From the NCBI RefSeq assembly GCF_029953285.1, contig NZ_JASAOI010000010.1, forward strand, positions 186,001-250,000: 64,000 nt of DNA, given 5' to 3'. The stretch comes from Yinghuangia seranimata (lineage in GTDB: Bacteria; Actinomycetota; Actinomycetes; Streptomycetales; Streptomycetaceae). The position numbers and the translations under genes were made by a program. How positions within the stretch are numbered: the first letter of the stretch is position 1; the number at the start of each line of letters is the position of its first letter. Shown here piece after piece: positions 25,055 to 34,209 of this stretch. The notes beneath the pieces were generated by a model that was given only the letters and a program-made list of their open reading frames with translations, searched no databases and was not told the origin of the DNA.

Positions 25055-26706
25055 GTGCTTTGGCTCCACAGGATCCTTCTGGGCCACGGGGGTTGGCCCC
25101 GGTGCCGGCGCACGGTGGCGCGGTGTCCGGGTACGCCGTACCGCGTCTGCCCTTGCTGTCTCCGCCGCTGGGCGCCTCCGTGCCGGAGCCCGCCGGTGAC
25201 CCCGTCCGCGCGGACGACAGCGCCGGAGCCGCGGGCCCGGCCGGAGCCCTCGACGTCGCCCCCGTGTGCGCAGCCGCCGCGTCCCCGACCCCCGACGGGT
25301 TCGGTGCTCCGCGCTGGGAGGTGTCCGACGGCAGCTTCACCGGTCCGGGCTTCCAGCCTGTGCCGGGCTCGGATCCGGACCTCCCGGCCGGCCCTGACGG
25401 GGCCACCGGCGCCTCGTACGGCTCCTCATACGGCTCCTCGTACACACCCCCGCCCACCGGCTCGTACACAACCGCGGACCCCGACCCGTCCCTGCCCCCG
25501 CCCCCGCCCCCGCCCCCGCCCCAGGACACGCTCCCCCCGCGGCCGGCCGCGCCGGTGGATCCGCTGGGTCCGCGGCTGATCCAGGAGAGCCTGGCGGTCG
25601 TCGCGCCGCGCGCGGACGCCGTGTTGTCGCACTTCTACGCGCTGCTGTTCATCGAGCGCCCGGATCTGCGGTCGATGTTCCCGCCGATGATGGACGCGCA
25701 GCGTGACCGACTGCTGGCCGCCCTGCTGCGGCTGGGGGCAAGCGCGGGCGATCCCGAATCGCAGCGGGGCTTCCTGCGCCAGCTGGGCCGGGACCACCGC
25801 AAGTACGGCGTGCTCGCCGAGCACTACGCGGCCGTCGGTGTCGCGCTGATCGGCGCGCTGGCGCGCTTCTCGCGCGACCGCTGGAACGAGGCGACGCAGG
25901 AGGCGTGGCTGGGCCTCTACTCCTGGGCGTCCCGGGTCATGATCGAGGCGGCGGAGGAGGACGCGATGGTGTCGCCGCCGTGGTGGGACGCGCGGATCAT
26001 CGTCCACGAGCGGCGCGGCCCGGACATCGCGATCCTGACCGTCGCGCCGGACCGGCCGCTGCCGTACCGGCCCGGTCAGCACGTGACCGTCGAGACGCCG
26101 TGGTGGCCGCGGGTGTGGCGGCACTACTCGATCGCCAACGCGCCGCGCCCCGACAACCTCCTCGAGCTGCACGTGCGCGCGGTCCCGGCGGGGTGGGTCA
26201 GCCAGGCGTTGGTGCACCGGGCCCGGGTCGGGGACCATCTGCGGCTCGGCCCGGCGCGCGGGGCGCTCGTCATGCGCGGGGAGTCGCTGCGCCGGGCGCT
26301 GTGCGTCGCGGGCGGCACGGGGCTGGCACCGATCAAGGCGCTGGTGGAGCACATGGCGCAACGTCAGCTCGCGCATGATGCGCATGTGTTCATCGGGGCG
26401 CGGCGTACCTCGGAGCTGTACGACCTGCGGGCGCTGAGTCAGATGGCGGAGATGTACTCGTGGCTGCACGTCGTCCCGGCGGTGTCGGAGGACCTGTCGT
26501 TCTCGGGTGCCCGGGGCACGCTGCCGGACGTTCTGGCGCGCTACGGCGACTGGCGCGACCACGACGTGTACATCAGCGGCTCGTCGGCGATGGTCAGCGC
26601 GACACGGCTGCGGCTCACCGGGGAGCTGGGCGTGGAGCCCGGCCGACTGCTGACCGAGAGCCTGGACGCGGTGTCCCAGGGCGACCGTCTGCTGGAGGCG
26701 CGCTAG
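25051..26706 (+). CDS. Flavohemoglobin-like globin reductase with long N-terminal extension
   Basis: A 551-aa protein. Residues 1-165 are an unusual disordered extension rich in Pro, Gly and Ser, ending in a run of ten prolines. Residues about 170-310 are a globin: a B-helix Tyr in HFYALLF, QRDRL in the E-helix region and a proximal His249 in RDHRKYGV. An FAD domain follows (RHYSIAN), then an NAD(P)H domain (GGTGLAP, YISGSSAM). This is the flavohemoglobin layout, used for nitric oxide dioxygenation; the extension is not part of standard enzymes. The start is uncertain because the binding site is weak. It lies between the pseudokinase and the molybdoenzyme, all on one strand. Confidence 0.85.
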   Translation: MSALAPQDPSGPRGLAPVPAHGGAVSGYAVPRLPLLSPPLGASVPEPAGDPVRADDSAGAAGPAGALDVAPVCAAAASPTPDGFGAPRWEVSDGSFTGPGFQPVPGSDPDLPAGPDGATGASYGSSYGSSYTPPPTGSYTTADPDPSLPPPPPPPPPQDTLPPRPAAPVDPLGPRLIQESLAVVAPRADAVLSHFYALLFIERPDLRSMFPPMMDAQRDRLLAALLRLGASAGDPESQRGFLRQLGRDHRKYGVLAEHYAAVGVALIGALARFSRDRWNEATQEAWLGLYSWASRVMIEAAEEDAMVSPPWWDARIIVHERRGPDIAILTVAPDRPLPYRPGQHVTVETPWWPRVWRHYSIANAPRPDNLLELHVRAVPAGWVSQALVHRARVGDHLRLGPARGALVMRGESLRRALCVAGGTGLAPIKALVEHMAQRQLAHDAHVFIGARRTSELYDLRALSQMAEMYSWLHVVPAVSEDLSFSGARGTLPDVLARYGDWRDHDVYISGSSAMVSATRLRLTGELGVEPGRLLTESLDAVSQGDRLLEAR

Positions 26707-26775
26707 GGAATACGGTGGGGGGTGCGGCGGCCCGCGGGGGCCCCGTGTACCTGGGCACCGAGAGGCGGCGGAGAG

Positions 26776-29070
26776 ATGGTCGGCAAGGCACCGGTCGGAG
26801 ATGTCGACGACAGCGGTATGCGGGTGTCGGCGCCGAAACGGTACGCCGCAGGGGTCCCGGCCATCATGTCGACGCTGAAGCACGCGGGCCGTGAGATGGG
26901 GGTCCGCCGGACCGCCCTCACGCTGCTGAAGGTGAACCAGAAGGACGGCTTCGACTGCCCCGGCTGCGCGTGGCCCGAGGGCGACCACCGGAGCCCGATC
27001 GGCGAGTACTGCGAGAACGGGGCCAAGGCGGTCGCCGAGGAGGCGACGCTGCGGCGCGTGACGCCGGAGTTCTTCGCCGCGCACTCCGTGGAGGACCTCG
27101 CGGGGCGGACGGACTTCTGGCTCGGGCAGCAGGGCCGGCTGACGCATCCCATGTACCTGGCGGAGGGCGCGTCGCACTACGCGCCGGTCGGGTGGGACGA
27201 GGCGTTCGGGATCGTCGCTGAGGAGCTGGCGAAGCTCGGCTCGCCGGACGAGGCGGCGTTCTACACGTCGGGCCGGACGAGCAACGAGGCCGCGTTCGCG
27301 TACCAGTTGTTCGTGCGGGCGTTCGGGACGAACAACCTGCCGGACTGCTCGAACATGTGCCACGAGTCGTCGGGTTCGGCGCTGTCGGAGACGATCGGCG
27401 TCGGCAAGGGCAGCGTGTCGCTGGAGGACCTGCACAAGGCCGACCTGATCCTGGTCGTCGGGCAGAACCCGGGCACGAACCACCCCCGGATGCTGAGCGC
27501 CCTGGAGAAGGCGAAGCGCGCGGGCGCGCACATCGTCGCGGTGAACCCGCTGCCTGAGGCCGGCCTGCTCCGCTTCAAGAACCCGCAGAAGCCGAACGGC
27601 CTGGTGGGCGGCGGCACTTCGCTCACGGACGAGTTCGCGCAGATCCGGCTGAACGGCGACCTCGCGCTGTTCCGGGCCCTGAACCGCATGCTCCTCGAGG
27701 CCGAGGACGCCGCGCCGGGCACCGTGCTGGACCGCGCGTTCATCGACGAACACTCGCACGGTTTCGAGGAGTTCGCGGACGACGTCCGCAAGACCGACTG
27801 GGCGGACGTGCTGGAGGCCACCGGCCTGCCGCGCACCCAGATCGAGCGGATCCACGAACGCGTGCTGCGGTCCGAGCGCGTGGTGGTGTGCTGGGCGATG
27901 GGCCTGACGCAGCACCGCAACTCGGTGCCGACGATCCGCGAGGTCGTGAACTTCCTGCTGCTGCGCGGCAACATCGGCCGCGAGGGTGCGGGCGTGTGCC
28001 CGGTGCGCGGGCACAGCAACGTGCAGGGCGACCGCACGATGGGCATCTACGAGAAGCCGTCGGCGGCGTTCCTGGACGCGCTGGAGGCGGAGTTCGGGTT
28101 CGCGCCGCCGCGCGAGCACGGGCACGACGTGGTCGACGCGATCCGGGCCATGCGCGACGGCAAGGTCAAGGTGTTCCTCGCGGTCGGCGGCAACTTCGTG
28201 GGCGCGACGCCCGACACGGCGGCCACCGAGGCGGCGCTGCGGAACACGGCGCTGACCGTGCAGGTCTCGACGAAGCTGAACCGGTCGCACGCGGTGACCG
28301 GGCGCCGGGCGCTGATCCTGCCGACGCTGGGCCGCACCGAGGCCGACGTACAGGCGTCGGGGCCGCAGTTCGTGACGGTCGAGGACTCGATGAGCGCGGT
28401 GCACGCGTCGACGGGACGGCTCGAGCCGGCGTCCCGCGAGCTGCGCTCCGAGGTGGCGATCGTGTGCGGGATCGCGGAGAAGGTGCTCGGCGACCGCGTC
28501 GCGGTGCCGTGGGCGGCGTTCCGGGACGACTACGACGTGATCCGGGACCGCATCGAGCGGGTCGTGCCGGGCTTCACCGACTTCAACCGGCGGGTGCGGG
28601 TGCCGGGCGGGTTCGTACTGCCGCACGGGCCGCGCGACGAGCGCCGGTTCCCGACGGCGACCGGCAAGGCCAACTTCACCGTGAACGCGCTAGAGGTGCT
28701 GCGGGTCCCGGCCGGGCGGCTGATCCTGCAGACGGTACGCTCCCACGACCAGTACAACACCACGATCTACGGGCTCGACGACCGCTACCGCGGCATCAAG
28801 GCCGGCCGCCGCGTGGTGTTCGTGAACCCGGCCGACCTCGCGCAGCTCGGCTTCGCGGACGGCCAGATGGTCGACCTCGTCAGCGAGTGGGCGGACGGGG
28901 AGCGGCGCGCGCCCGGGTTCCGGGTCGTGGCGTACCCGACGGCGGAGGGCTGCTGCGCGGCGTACTTCCCGGAGACCAACGTGCTGGTCCCGCTCGACAG
29001 CACGGCCGAGGTCAGCAACACGCCGACGTCGAAGTCCGTGGTGGTCCGGCTGGTGGCCGCGGAGGCGTAG
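26776..29070 (+). CDS. FdhF/YdeP-family molybdopterin oxidoreductase
   Basis: A 764-aa enzyme of the YdeP branch of formate-dehydrogenase-like proteins. A short Cys pair (CPGCAWPEGD, about 56-65) lies at the N-terminus. The molybdopterin fold follows, with GRTSNEAAF, the active-site region NMCHESSGSALSETIGVGKG, the cofactor contact GQNPGTNHPRM and later HRNSVPTIREVVNFLLLRGNIGREGAGVCPVRGHSNVQGDRT. The C-terminal molydop-binding domain begins near RSHDQYNTTIYG. GGAGAG precedes the ATG. No electron-transfer subunit is adjacent, and the substrate is unknown (YdeP has been tied to acid resistance in E. coli). Probably co-transcribed with the flavohemoglobin. Confidence 0.92.
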   Translation: MVGKAPVGDVDDSGMRVSAPKRYAAGVPAIMSTLKHAGREMGVRRTALTLLKVNQKDGFDCPGCAWPEGDHRSPIGEYCENGAKAVAEEATLRRVTPEFFAAHSVEDLAGRTDFWLGQQGRLTHPMYLAEGASHYAPVGWDEAFGIVAEELAKLGSPDEAAFYTSGRTSNEAAFAYQLFVRAFGTNNLPDCSNMCHESSGSALSETIGVGKGSVSLEDLHKADLILVVGQNPGTNHPRMLSALEKAKRAGAHIVAVNPLPEAGLLRFKNPQKPNGLVGGGTSLTDEFAQIRLNGDLALFRALNRMLLEAEDAAPGTVLDRAFIDEHSHGFEEFADDVRKTDWADVLEATGLPRTQIERIHERVLRSERVVVCWAMGLTQHRNSVPTIREVVNFLLLRGNIGREGAGVCPVRGHSNVQGDRTMGIYEKPSAAFLDALEAEFGFAPPREHGHDVVDAIRAMRDGKVKVFLAVGGNFVGATPDTAATEAALRNTALTVQVSTKLNRSHAVTGRRALILPTLGRTEADVQASGPQFVTVEDSMSAVHASTGRLEPASRELRSEVAIVCGIAEKVLGDRVAVPWAAFRDDYDVIRDRIERVVPGFTDFNRRVRVPGGFVLPHGPRDERRFPTATGKANFTVNALEVLRVPAGRLILQTVRSHDQYNTTIYGLDDRYRGIKAGRRVVFVNPADLAQLGFADGQMVDLVSEWADGERRAPGFRVVAYPTAEGCCAAYFPETNVLVPLDSTAEVSNTPTSKSVVVRLVAAEA

Positions 29071-29144
29071 CGGCGCACCGCTACGAGCGTGTGACGGCGC
29101 GCGGCGACGCGGGGGTCCTCCCCCACGCCGCGCGCCGTTCGGCT

Positions 29145-29157
29145 CTGGCAGACTGCG
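29145..29157 (+). promoter_or_regulatory. Extended -10 element of the active kinase gene
   Basis: CTGGCAGACTGCG, identical to 19779-19791. With CAGACT as -10 (29149-29154), transcription would begin near 29161, leaving a short leader that contains GGGGAGG. Confidence 0.55.
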
Positions 29158-29184
29158 GACCCAGTCGACGGTACGGGGAGGGTC

Positions 29185-32043
29185 ATGCAGCCGTTGGAGG
29201 CGTCGGATCCGGAGCGGATCGGGTCCTACCGGCTGACCGGCCGGCTCGGCGCGGGCGGAATGGGCCTGGTGTACCAGGGGCGGTCACCGAGCGGCCGGAT
29301 GGTCGCGATCAAGGTCGTGCGCCCTGACCTGGCCGGCGACGAGGAGTTCCGGGTCCGGTTCGCGCGCGAGGTCGCCGCGGCGCGCCGGGTCGGCGGGTTC
29401 TACACCGCGCCGGTGGTGGACGCGGACACCGACGGGCCGCTGCCGTGGCTGGCCACGGCGTATCTGCCGGGGCCGAGCCTGCAGGCCGCCGTACGCGACC
29501 ACGGGCCGCTGCCCGAGCCGTCGCTGCGCGTGCTCACGGCCGGGCTGGCCGAGGGGCTGCAGTCGATCCACGCGACGGGGCTCGTGCACCGGGATCTGAA
29601 GCCGTCCAACGTTCTGCTCGCACTGGACGGGCCGCGCGTCATCGACTTCGGCATCGCCCGCGCGGCCGACGAGACGAGCGTGACCGCGACGGGACTCGTG
29701 GTGGGATCGCCCGGGTTCCTGTCGCCGGAGCAGGCCAACGACCACGAGGTGGGGCCGCCGTCCGACGTGTTCTCGCTGGCGTCGGTGGTGGTCTTCGCCG
29801 CGACGGGCGCGGGCCCGTTCGGCGGCGGCTCGGTGCCGGGGCTGCTGTTCCGCGTGGTGCACAACCCGCCGTCGCTGGACGGCGTACCGGAAGGCCTGCG
29901 GGACCTGCTGTCCCGCTGCCTCGCGAAGGACCCGGCGGCCCGGCCCAGGGCCGGACAGGTGCTGGCGGAGGCCCTGGCCCCGGGCGACGCGACGGCGGTA
30001 CGCGGCCCGCGCGGCTGGCTCCCGGAGCCCGTCGCGGCGGCGGTGGCCGCGGCGACGGCGGAGTGGGGCTACGGGGAGCCGGGACGCGCGGCCGACGCGG
30101 CTTCGGTGTCGGCCTCGGGGCTGGCTTCGGGGCCGGCTTCGGGGCCGGCTGCTCGGCCGGCTGCTCGGCCGGCGGACGCGGGGGCACCGTCGGTGCCGTC
30201 CTCGCAGCCGTCGTCCGGCCCGGCGGACGCGGTGCCGGTGTCAGGCCCGGCCGACGCGGCGCCCGGTTCGGGCCAGCCCGACGCGGTCCCGTCGATCCCG
30301 GGGCCGCCCACGCTCCCGCCCCCGCCGTCGGTGTTCGACAGCGCGCCGCACTCGCCCGTGCCCACGCCGCCCCCGTCCCCTGCGCCGTACCTGCCGACGA
30401 TGCCGCGGCACCCCGCGGGGCCTCCCCCGATGCCCGCGAGCCCGCCCGTGCAGGGCACGCCTCCCGCGCAGCAGGGCCCGCCTCCCGCGGCGGTGTGGCA
30501 ACCGCCGACGCCGGGCCCGCAGCCGGGCATCCCGCAACCGCCCAGCTCGCAGCCGCCGAACGTGGGGCAACCGCACGCCCCGCAGCCCGGATTCCCGCCG
30601 CCCGGTATCCCGGGCCCGCCCGTACCCGAGCCCCGACCCGGGGTGTCGCGGCGCCGGTTCATCGCCATCGGATCGGCCGCGGCGACGGTCGCGGCCGGCG
30701 GCGGGATCGCGGCGTGGCTGCTCGGGCGCTCCGACGGCGGTGACGGGGCCAAGAACTCCTCCTCCGAGAAGATCAGCTCACCGAACCCGCCCGGACCGAC
30801 GACCAACCCGCCGCCGGTCGCACCCGCGCCCAAGCCTTCCGGCCCGTACACGCTCACCTGGCTGACCGAGTCGTTCGGCGACCCGTCGGACACGGACGTC
30901 AAGTCGGCCATGGACGGGCTCAACTCGGACGTGGGCAAGCTGTCGCCGTCGGGCAAGCTCACGTACACGCTGTCCCCGTTCGACCAACTCGAGGCCAAGC
31001 GCACGAATATGCTGGCCGCAGGGGCCGCCCTGGACCTGTTCGACGTCCAGGCCTCGCAGCTGGCGCAGTTCGCCGAGGCCGGGCAGCTCGCGGACCTGAC
31101 GCCGTACCAGGAGCTGTTCCACGTCGACTCGTGGATCCCCGGGCTGCGCGACGCATGCACGTACAACGGCAAGTTGGTGGCCGTGCCGATCGGGAACTCG
31201 ATCCCGGTCGTCGTCTACCGCAAGGACCTGTGCGACCCGGCCGGGTTCACCGTGCCGAAGACGCAGGACGACTGGCTCGCCGGCCTGGAGAAGGTGCGCG
31301 CGAAGAACACCGGAACGCCGGGATTCCAGGCGATCCTGTTGCCGGGTCAGGCGTGGCAGGTCATCTCGTCGTGCGTGTGGGCGGCGGGCGGCCAGATCGC
31401 CGAGCGGGTCGGCGGCAGGTGGAAGGGCCAGCTGGACACCCCCGAGGCCCTGACGGGGATCCGGTTCTTCCAGAAGCTGCAGGGCTATTCGACCGCGCTG
31501 AAGACCGACACCGACTACATGGTGAACAACCCGCCGAACCAGATCCTCGCCAAGCAGGCGACGGGCATGGCGGTCGCGTCCGACTGGCTCTACGACACGG
31601 TGGTGTCGGACGACCCCACCATGGCCGCCAAGCTCGGCGCGTTCCCGCTGCCGGGGCCGCAGGCGGGCATTCCCGCGCCGGTCGGCTCGACCGGGACGCT
31701 GCTGTGCGTCTCGGCGAAGAGCCAGAGCGTCGCGGGTGCGGCGCAGTTGCTGGCGTTGGCGCTCGCCGACCGGTTCCAGGCGTCGTGGGGGAAGGCCGCG
31801 GGCCTGCTCCCGGCGCGCAAGGGCCTGCCCTCGGACCGCTCGGCGAAGAACCCCATGGTGAAGGCGGGGATGGAGGTCGCCGACCTGGCGACCCGCGCGT
31901 ACCCGACCGCGTCGGGCTGGACGGTCCAGCCCCTGCGCACGTTCGCGACGAACGTGCTCCAGGGGATGGACCCGGCCACGGCGGCGGCCCAGGCCAACGC
32001 GCTGATCGACCAGAAGTTCAACGAGTCGAAGCCGAGTACGTGA
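29185..32043 (+). CDS. Ser/Thr receptor kinase with Tat-type anchor and solute-binding domain
   Basis: A 952-aa paralogue of the pseudokinase at 19939. Its kinase domain (about 10-275) is complete: glycine loop LGAGGMGLVY, Lys43, HRDLKPSN (135-142), DFG at 154-156 and GSPGFLSPEQ as the activation segment end. Residues about 285-485 are a Pro-rich linker. SRRRFI (R489-R491) opens a hydrophobic segment fitting a Tat signal-anchor. Residues about 540-952 are a family-1 solute-binding-like domain, similar along its length to that of the pseudokinase (for example LPGQAWQVISS against LPGKAWPVLSS). GGGGAGG precedes the ATG. It likely senses an extracellular ligand and phosphorylates cytoplasmic targets, perhaps including its neighbour. 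Confidence 0.9.
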   Translation: MQPLEASDPERIGSYRLTGRLGAGGMGLVYQGRSPSGRMVAIKVVRPDLAGDEEFRVRFAREVAAARRVGGFYTAPVVDADTDGPLPWLATAYLPGPSLQAAVRDHGPLPEPSLRVLTAGLAEGLQSIHATGLVHRDLKPSNVLLALDGPRVIDFGIARAADETSVTATGLVVGSPGFLSPEQANDHEVGPPSDVFSLASVVVFAATGAGPFGGGSVPGLLFRVVHNPPSLDGVPEGLRDLLSRCLAKDPAARPRAGQVLAEALAPGDATAVRGPRGWLPEPVAAAVAAATAEWGYGEPGRAADAASVSASGLASGPASGPAARPAARPADAGAPSVPSSQPSSGPADAVPVSGPADAAPGSGQPDAVPSIPGPPTLPPPPSVFDSAPHSPVPTPPPSPAPYLPTMPRHPAGPPPMPASPPVQGTPPAQQGPPPAAVWQPPTPGPQPGIPQPPSSQPPNVGQPHAPQPGFPPPGIPGPPVPEPRPGVSRRRFIAIGSAAATVAAGGGIAAWLLGRSDGGDGAKNSSSEKISSPNPPGPTTNPPPVAPAPKPSGPYTLTWLTESFGDPSDTDVKSAMDGLNSDVGKLSPSGKLTYTLSPFDQLEAKRTNMLAAGAALDLFDVQASQLAQFAEAGQLADLTPYQELFHVDSWIPGLRDACTYNGKLVAVPIGNSIPVVVYRKDLCDPAGFTVPKTQDDWLAGLEKVRAKNTGTPGFQAILLPGQAWQVISSCVWAAGGQIAERVGGRWKGQLDTPEALTGIRFFQKLQGYSTALKTDTDYMVNNPPNQILAKQATGMAVASDWLYDTVVSDDPTMAAKLGAFPLPGPQAGIPAPVGSTGTLLCVSAKSQSVAGAAQLLALALADRFQASWGKAAGLLPARKGLPSDRSAKNPMVKAGMEVADLATRAYPTASGWTVQPLRTFATNVLQGMDPATAAAQANALIDQKFNESKPST

Positions 32044-32052
32044 GGGAGGGCC

Positions 32053-32077
32053 GGGCCGAGCGGGCTCGTGTCGGCCC
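32053..32077. terminator. Hairpin between convergent kinase and DUF5685 genes
   Basis: GGGCCGA (32053-32059) pairs with TCGGCCC (32071-32077) across an 11-base loop, 10 bp after the kinase stop. A modest bidirectional terminator. Confidence 0.5.
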
Positions 32078-32133
32078 ACCCCGCGCACGCGCCCTAGCGA
32101 CGCACCCCGCCCCGGCCCACGGCCTTCAGCCCG

Positions 32134-33534
32134 TCAACAACCGCAGTCGCAGCCGCAGTCGCAACAGTCGCAGTCCCCGCAGCAATCGCAGCAGTCGCAG
32201 GCCGAGCAGCAGTCGCAGTCACAGTCGCAGTCCCGGCACGCGCCCTTGTGCTGGCGGCCGGTGCACGGGTTCGTGTACTCCTCGCGGCAGCACGCCTGGC
32301 AGGTGCAGCACAGCCCGACCCAGATCAGGCACCCGATGAGCGGGTTGTGGCGGCGTCCGCGCGGAGGCTGACCACCGGGCGGAGTGCCCCACGGGCCGCC
32401 CTGGTTGGGGTCGGATCCGGGGCCGCCGGGGTTCGGGCCGAACGGGTTGCCGTGGCCGGGGCCGGGGCCCGTCGGCGGGGGCTGCCAGCCGGGCGGGCTC
32501 TGCTGCGGCCACGAGGCGGCGGTGTCGGTGCCGTCGGCGATGCCGAACGCGACGTCTCCGTCGCGCTGCATGCCGATCGTCCCCTGCCCGCTGCCGCTGC
32601 CCGCGCGTCCTTCGGCCTTCTTGTGCTCGTGCCCCTTCACCGAGCACGAGTTGCCGCGCTTCGGCACCGGGTAGCCCGCGTGCTCGAACGTCCGGTCGAC
32701 GGCGCGCTCGACCTCGTGGACCAGCAGCGTGTGCACGAGCCGCTTGTCCTCGAACTCGACGTCACGCAGGGCGAGTTTGATGCCGTGTGCGGCGTCGCGG
32801 CACAGCCGGTACGCCTCGTCGGGCCCGGTCTCGGTGGCCAGCAGCGGGTTCCAGGAGCCGGATTCGCGGTCCGCCCAGACGTCCTCGACGGCGTCCAGCA
32901 GGTGCGCGAGCCGCCCGAACAGCCGGCCCGCCTCAGCGAGGGACTCGGCGTTGTCGGGCCGTCCGGCGAGCACGGCGGTGTGCGCGAAGGCGGCGCCGGT
33001 CGCGGTCTCGGTCGGCTCGGTGACGGTCAGCACGGACGTGCCGGGGCCGGCGAGCGCCTCGATCTCCCCCTGGCGGCCGACGGCTTCGGTGAGGAGAGCG
33101 GTGTCGAACCCGAGGTCGTGGCCGGTGTCGCCGCCCTGCCGGGCCCAGCGTCCGGCGATGCGCCGCGCGCCGCCGGCGACCGGCTTGCGGGCGAACACGC
33201 CGTCGCCGTCCTCGACATGGTCGCGCATCTTCGCGGACGCCAGCACCAGCGACACCGCCGCGGCCAGCCGCGCGCCCTCGCCGCGCGCCACCTCCGCGGT
33301 GCGCATGCCGCGCAGCGGGCACGGTCCGGCCTTGCGGCGCCCGGCCTTTGCGGTCTGCCCGGCCTGCGCCTCGACGAGGACGGAGATGATCAGGCCGTCG
33401 TAGTTGGTGGCGACGCGCGCCGCCTGGCCGTGGTCGTCACGCAGGGCGAGGCACAGGCCGCACAGATGCGCCATCCAGGCATCCCGCAGGCCCTCCGAAA
33501 GCCGATGACGGCACGGTCTGATGATGCCGAACAA
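32134..33534 (-). CDS. DUF5685 family protein with Cys/Asp-rich tail
   Basis: A 466-aa protein. The N-terminal three fifths match DUF5685: conserved Cys at 8, 25 and 28 (CRHRL, HLCGLCLALR) and CPLRG, probable metal ligands. Then comes a Gly/Pro-rich linker, a short hydrophobic stretch (PLIGCLIWVGLCCTC) and a C-terminal tail in which 18 of the last 34 residues are Cys and most others Asp. The start is TTG: GGGGAGGA lies at the right distance, and the first Cys would be lost from any downstream ATG. The tail is encoded by a hexanucleotide-like repeat and may vary in length. The function is unknown. Confidence 0.8.
   Translation of the reverse strand: MFGIIRPCRHRLSEGLRDAWMAHLCGLCLALRDDHGQAARVATNYDGLIISVLVEAQAGQTAKAGRRKAGPCPLRGMRTAEVARGEGARLAAAVSLVLASAKMRDHVEDGDGVFARKPVAGGARRIAGRWARQGGDTGHDLGFDTALLTEAVGRQGEIEALAGPGTSVLTVTEPTETATGAAFAHTAVLAGRPDNAESLAEAGRLFGRLAHLLDAVEDVWADRESGSWNPLLATETGPDEAYRLCRDAAHGIKLALRDVEFEDKRLVHTLLVHEVERAVDRTFEHAGYPVPKRGNSCSVKGHEHKKAEGRAGSGSGQGTIGMQRDGDVAFGIADGTDTAASWPQQSPPGWQPPPTGPGPGHGNPFGPNPGGPGSDPNQGGPWGTPPGGQPPRGRRHNPLIGCLIWVGLCCTCQACCREEYTNPCTGRQHKGACRDCDCDCDCCSACDCCDCCGDCDCCDCGCDCGC
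32137..32240. repeat. Imperfect GCAGTC-type microsatellite encoding the Cys-rich tail
   Basis: About 100 bp built from GCAGTCGCA/GCAGTC-like units, all in frame with the DUF5685 tail (TGC/TGT and GAC codons on the minus strand). Such arrays can expand or contract by slippage. Confidence 0.8.
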
Positions 33535-33774
33535 CGCGTGTGTCCTCCCCGCTTCCCCGATACCGGTCCCTCCGACACCGTTCCCGCAGGTCGCCCCCCG
33601 GACCGGCAGGGGTCAAGGGTAGCGATCCGGCGCAACCCCCGCGTGGGGCGGCGGGGCGTCCGCACGGACGCATGGCGGAGTGCGGTTCCGCCCCTCGGTG
33701 TTGGACGGGCCGGGCGTCGGGGGCATCAGGGCGACGCGCGTCGCCGAGCCTCGGTCACACGGCTTCGGCGGCCG

Positions 33775-34044
33775 CTAGACCGACGCGGTTCGGGCGTCCG
33801 GGTTCGCCCGCCAGGCCTCCCGCCCGGCCCGTGCCGCGTCCGCGGCCCGGTGGGCCGTGACGGCCACCCGGGAGTTGCGTTCGCGGTGGCGCACCCAGTG
33901 GCGTGCCGCGGCGGCCACCGCGACGGCGCACATCGCCACCCCTACGGACGCCAGTGCCGCGCCGCCGACCGCCAGCAACGCTCCGGTTCCGAGCAGGCGG
34001 GTGTCGACGTCGATTGCTCGATCTGAATCACGGTGAAAGTCCAC
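33775..34044 (-). CDS. Small membrane protein, 89 aa
   Basis: One or two hydrophobic segments (LLGTGALLAVGGAALASVGVA and MCAVAVAAAA, about residues 18-48) are followed by a basic, Arg/Ala-rich cytoplasmic tail. The GTG start is preceded by GTGGAAAT, a weak site. No family is recognised. It is divergent from the phosphatase gene, and the start could lie further in. Confidence 0.55.
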   Translation of the reverse strand: MDFHRDSDRAIDVDTRLLGTGALLAVGGAALASVGVAMCAVAVAAAARHWVRHRERNSRVAVTAHRAADAARAGREAWRANPDARTASV

Positions 34045-34209
34045 ATTTCCACGATGACCGAAGCCGCCGGACCCCGCACCTGCGCGGCCACCGCATCGTC
34101 GGGGCTTCACCCGTCCGGGCGCGTGCCAGGGGCGGCGCGTACGGAACATCGGGCGCGCGGCCGGGGGACCGGCACACCCGCCGAGCATGATCCCCAGTAC
34201 CCTCGCGCC

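Noticed and set aside
32137-32240. Repeat array considered as CRISPR-like or as a structural DNA element
   Set aside because: Units are short, imperfect, without spacers, and in frame inside a coding sequence.
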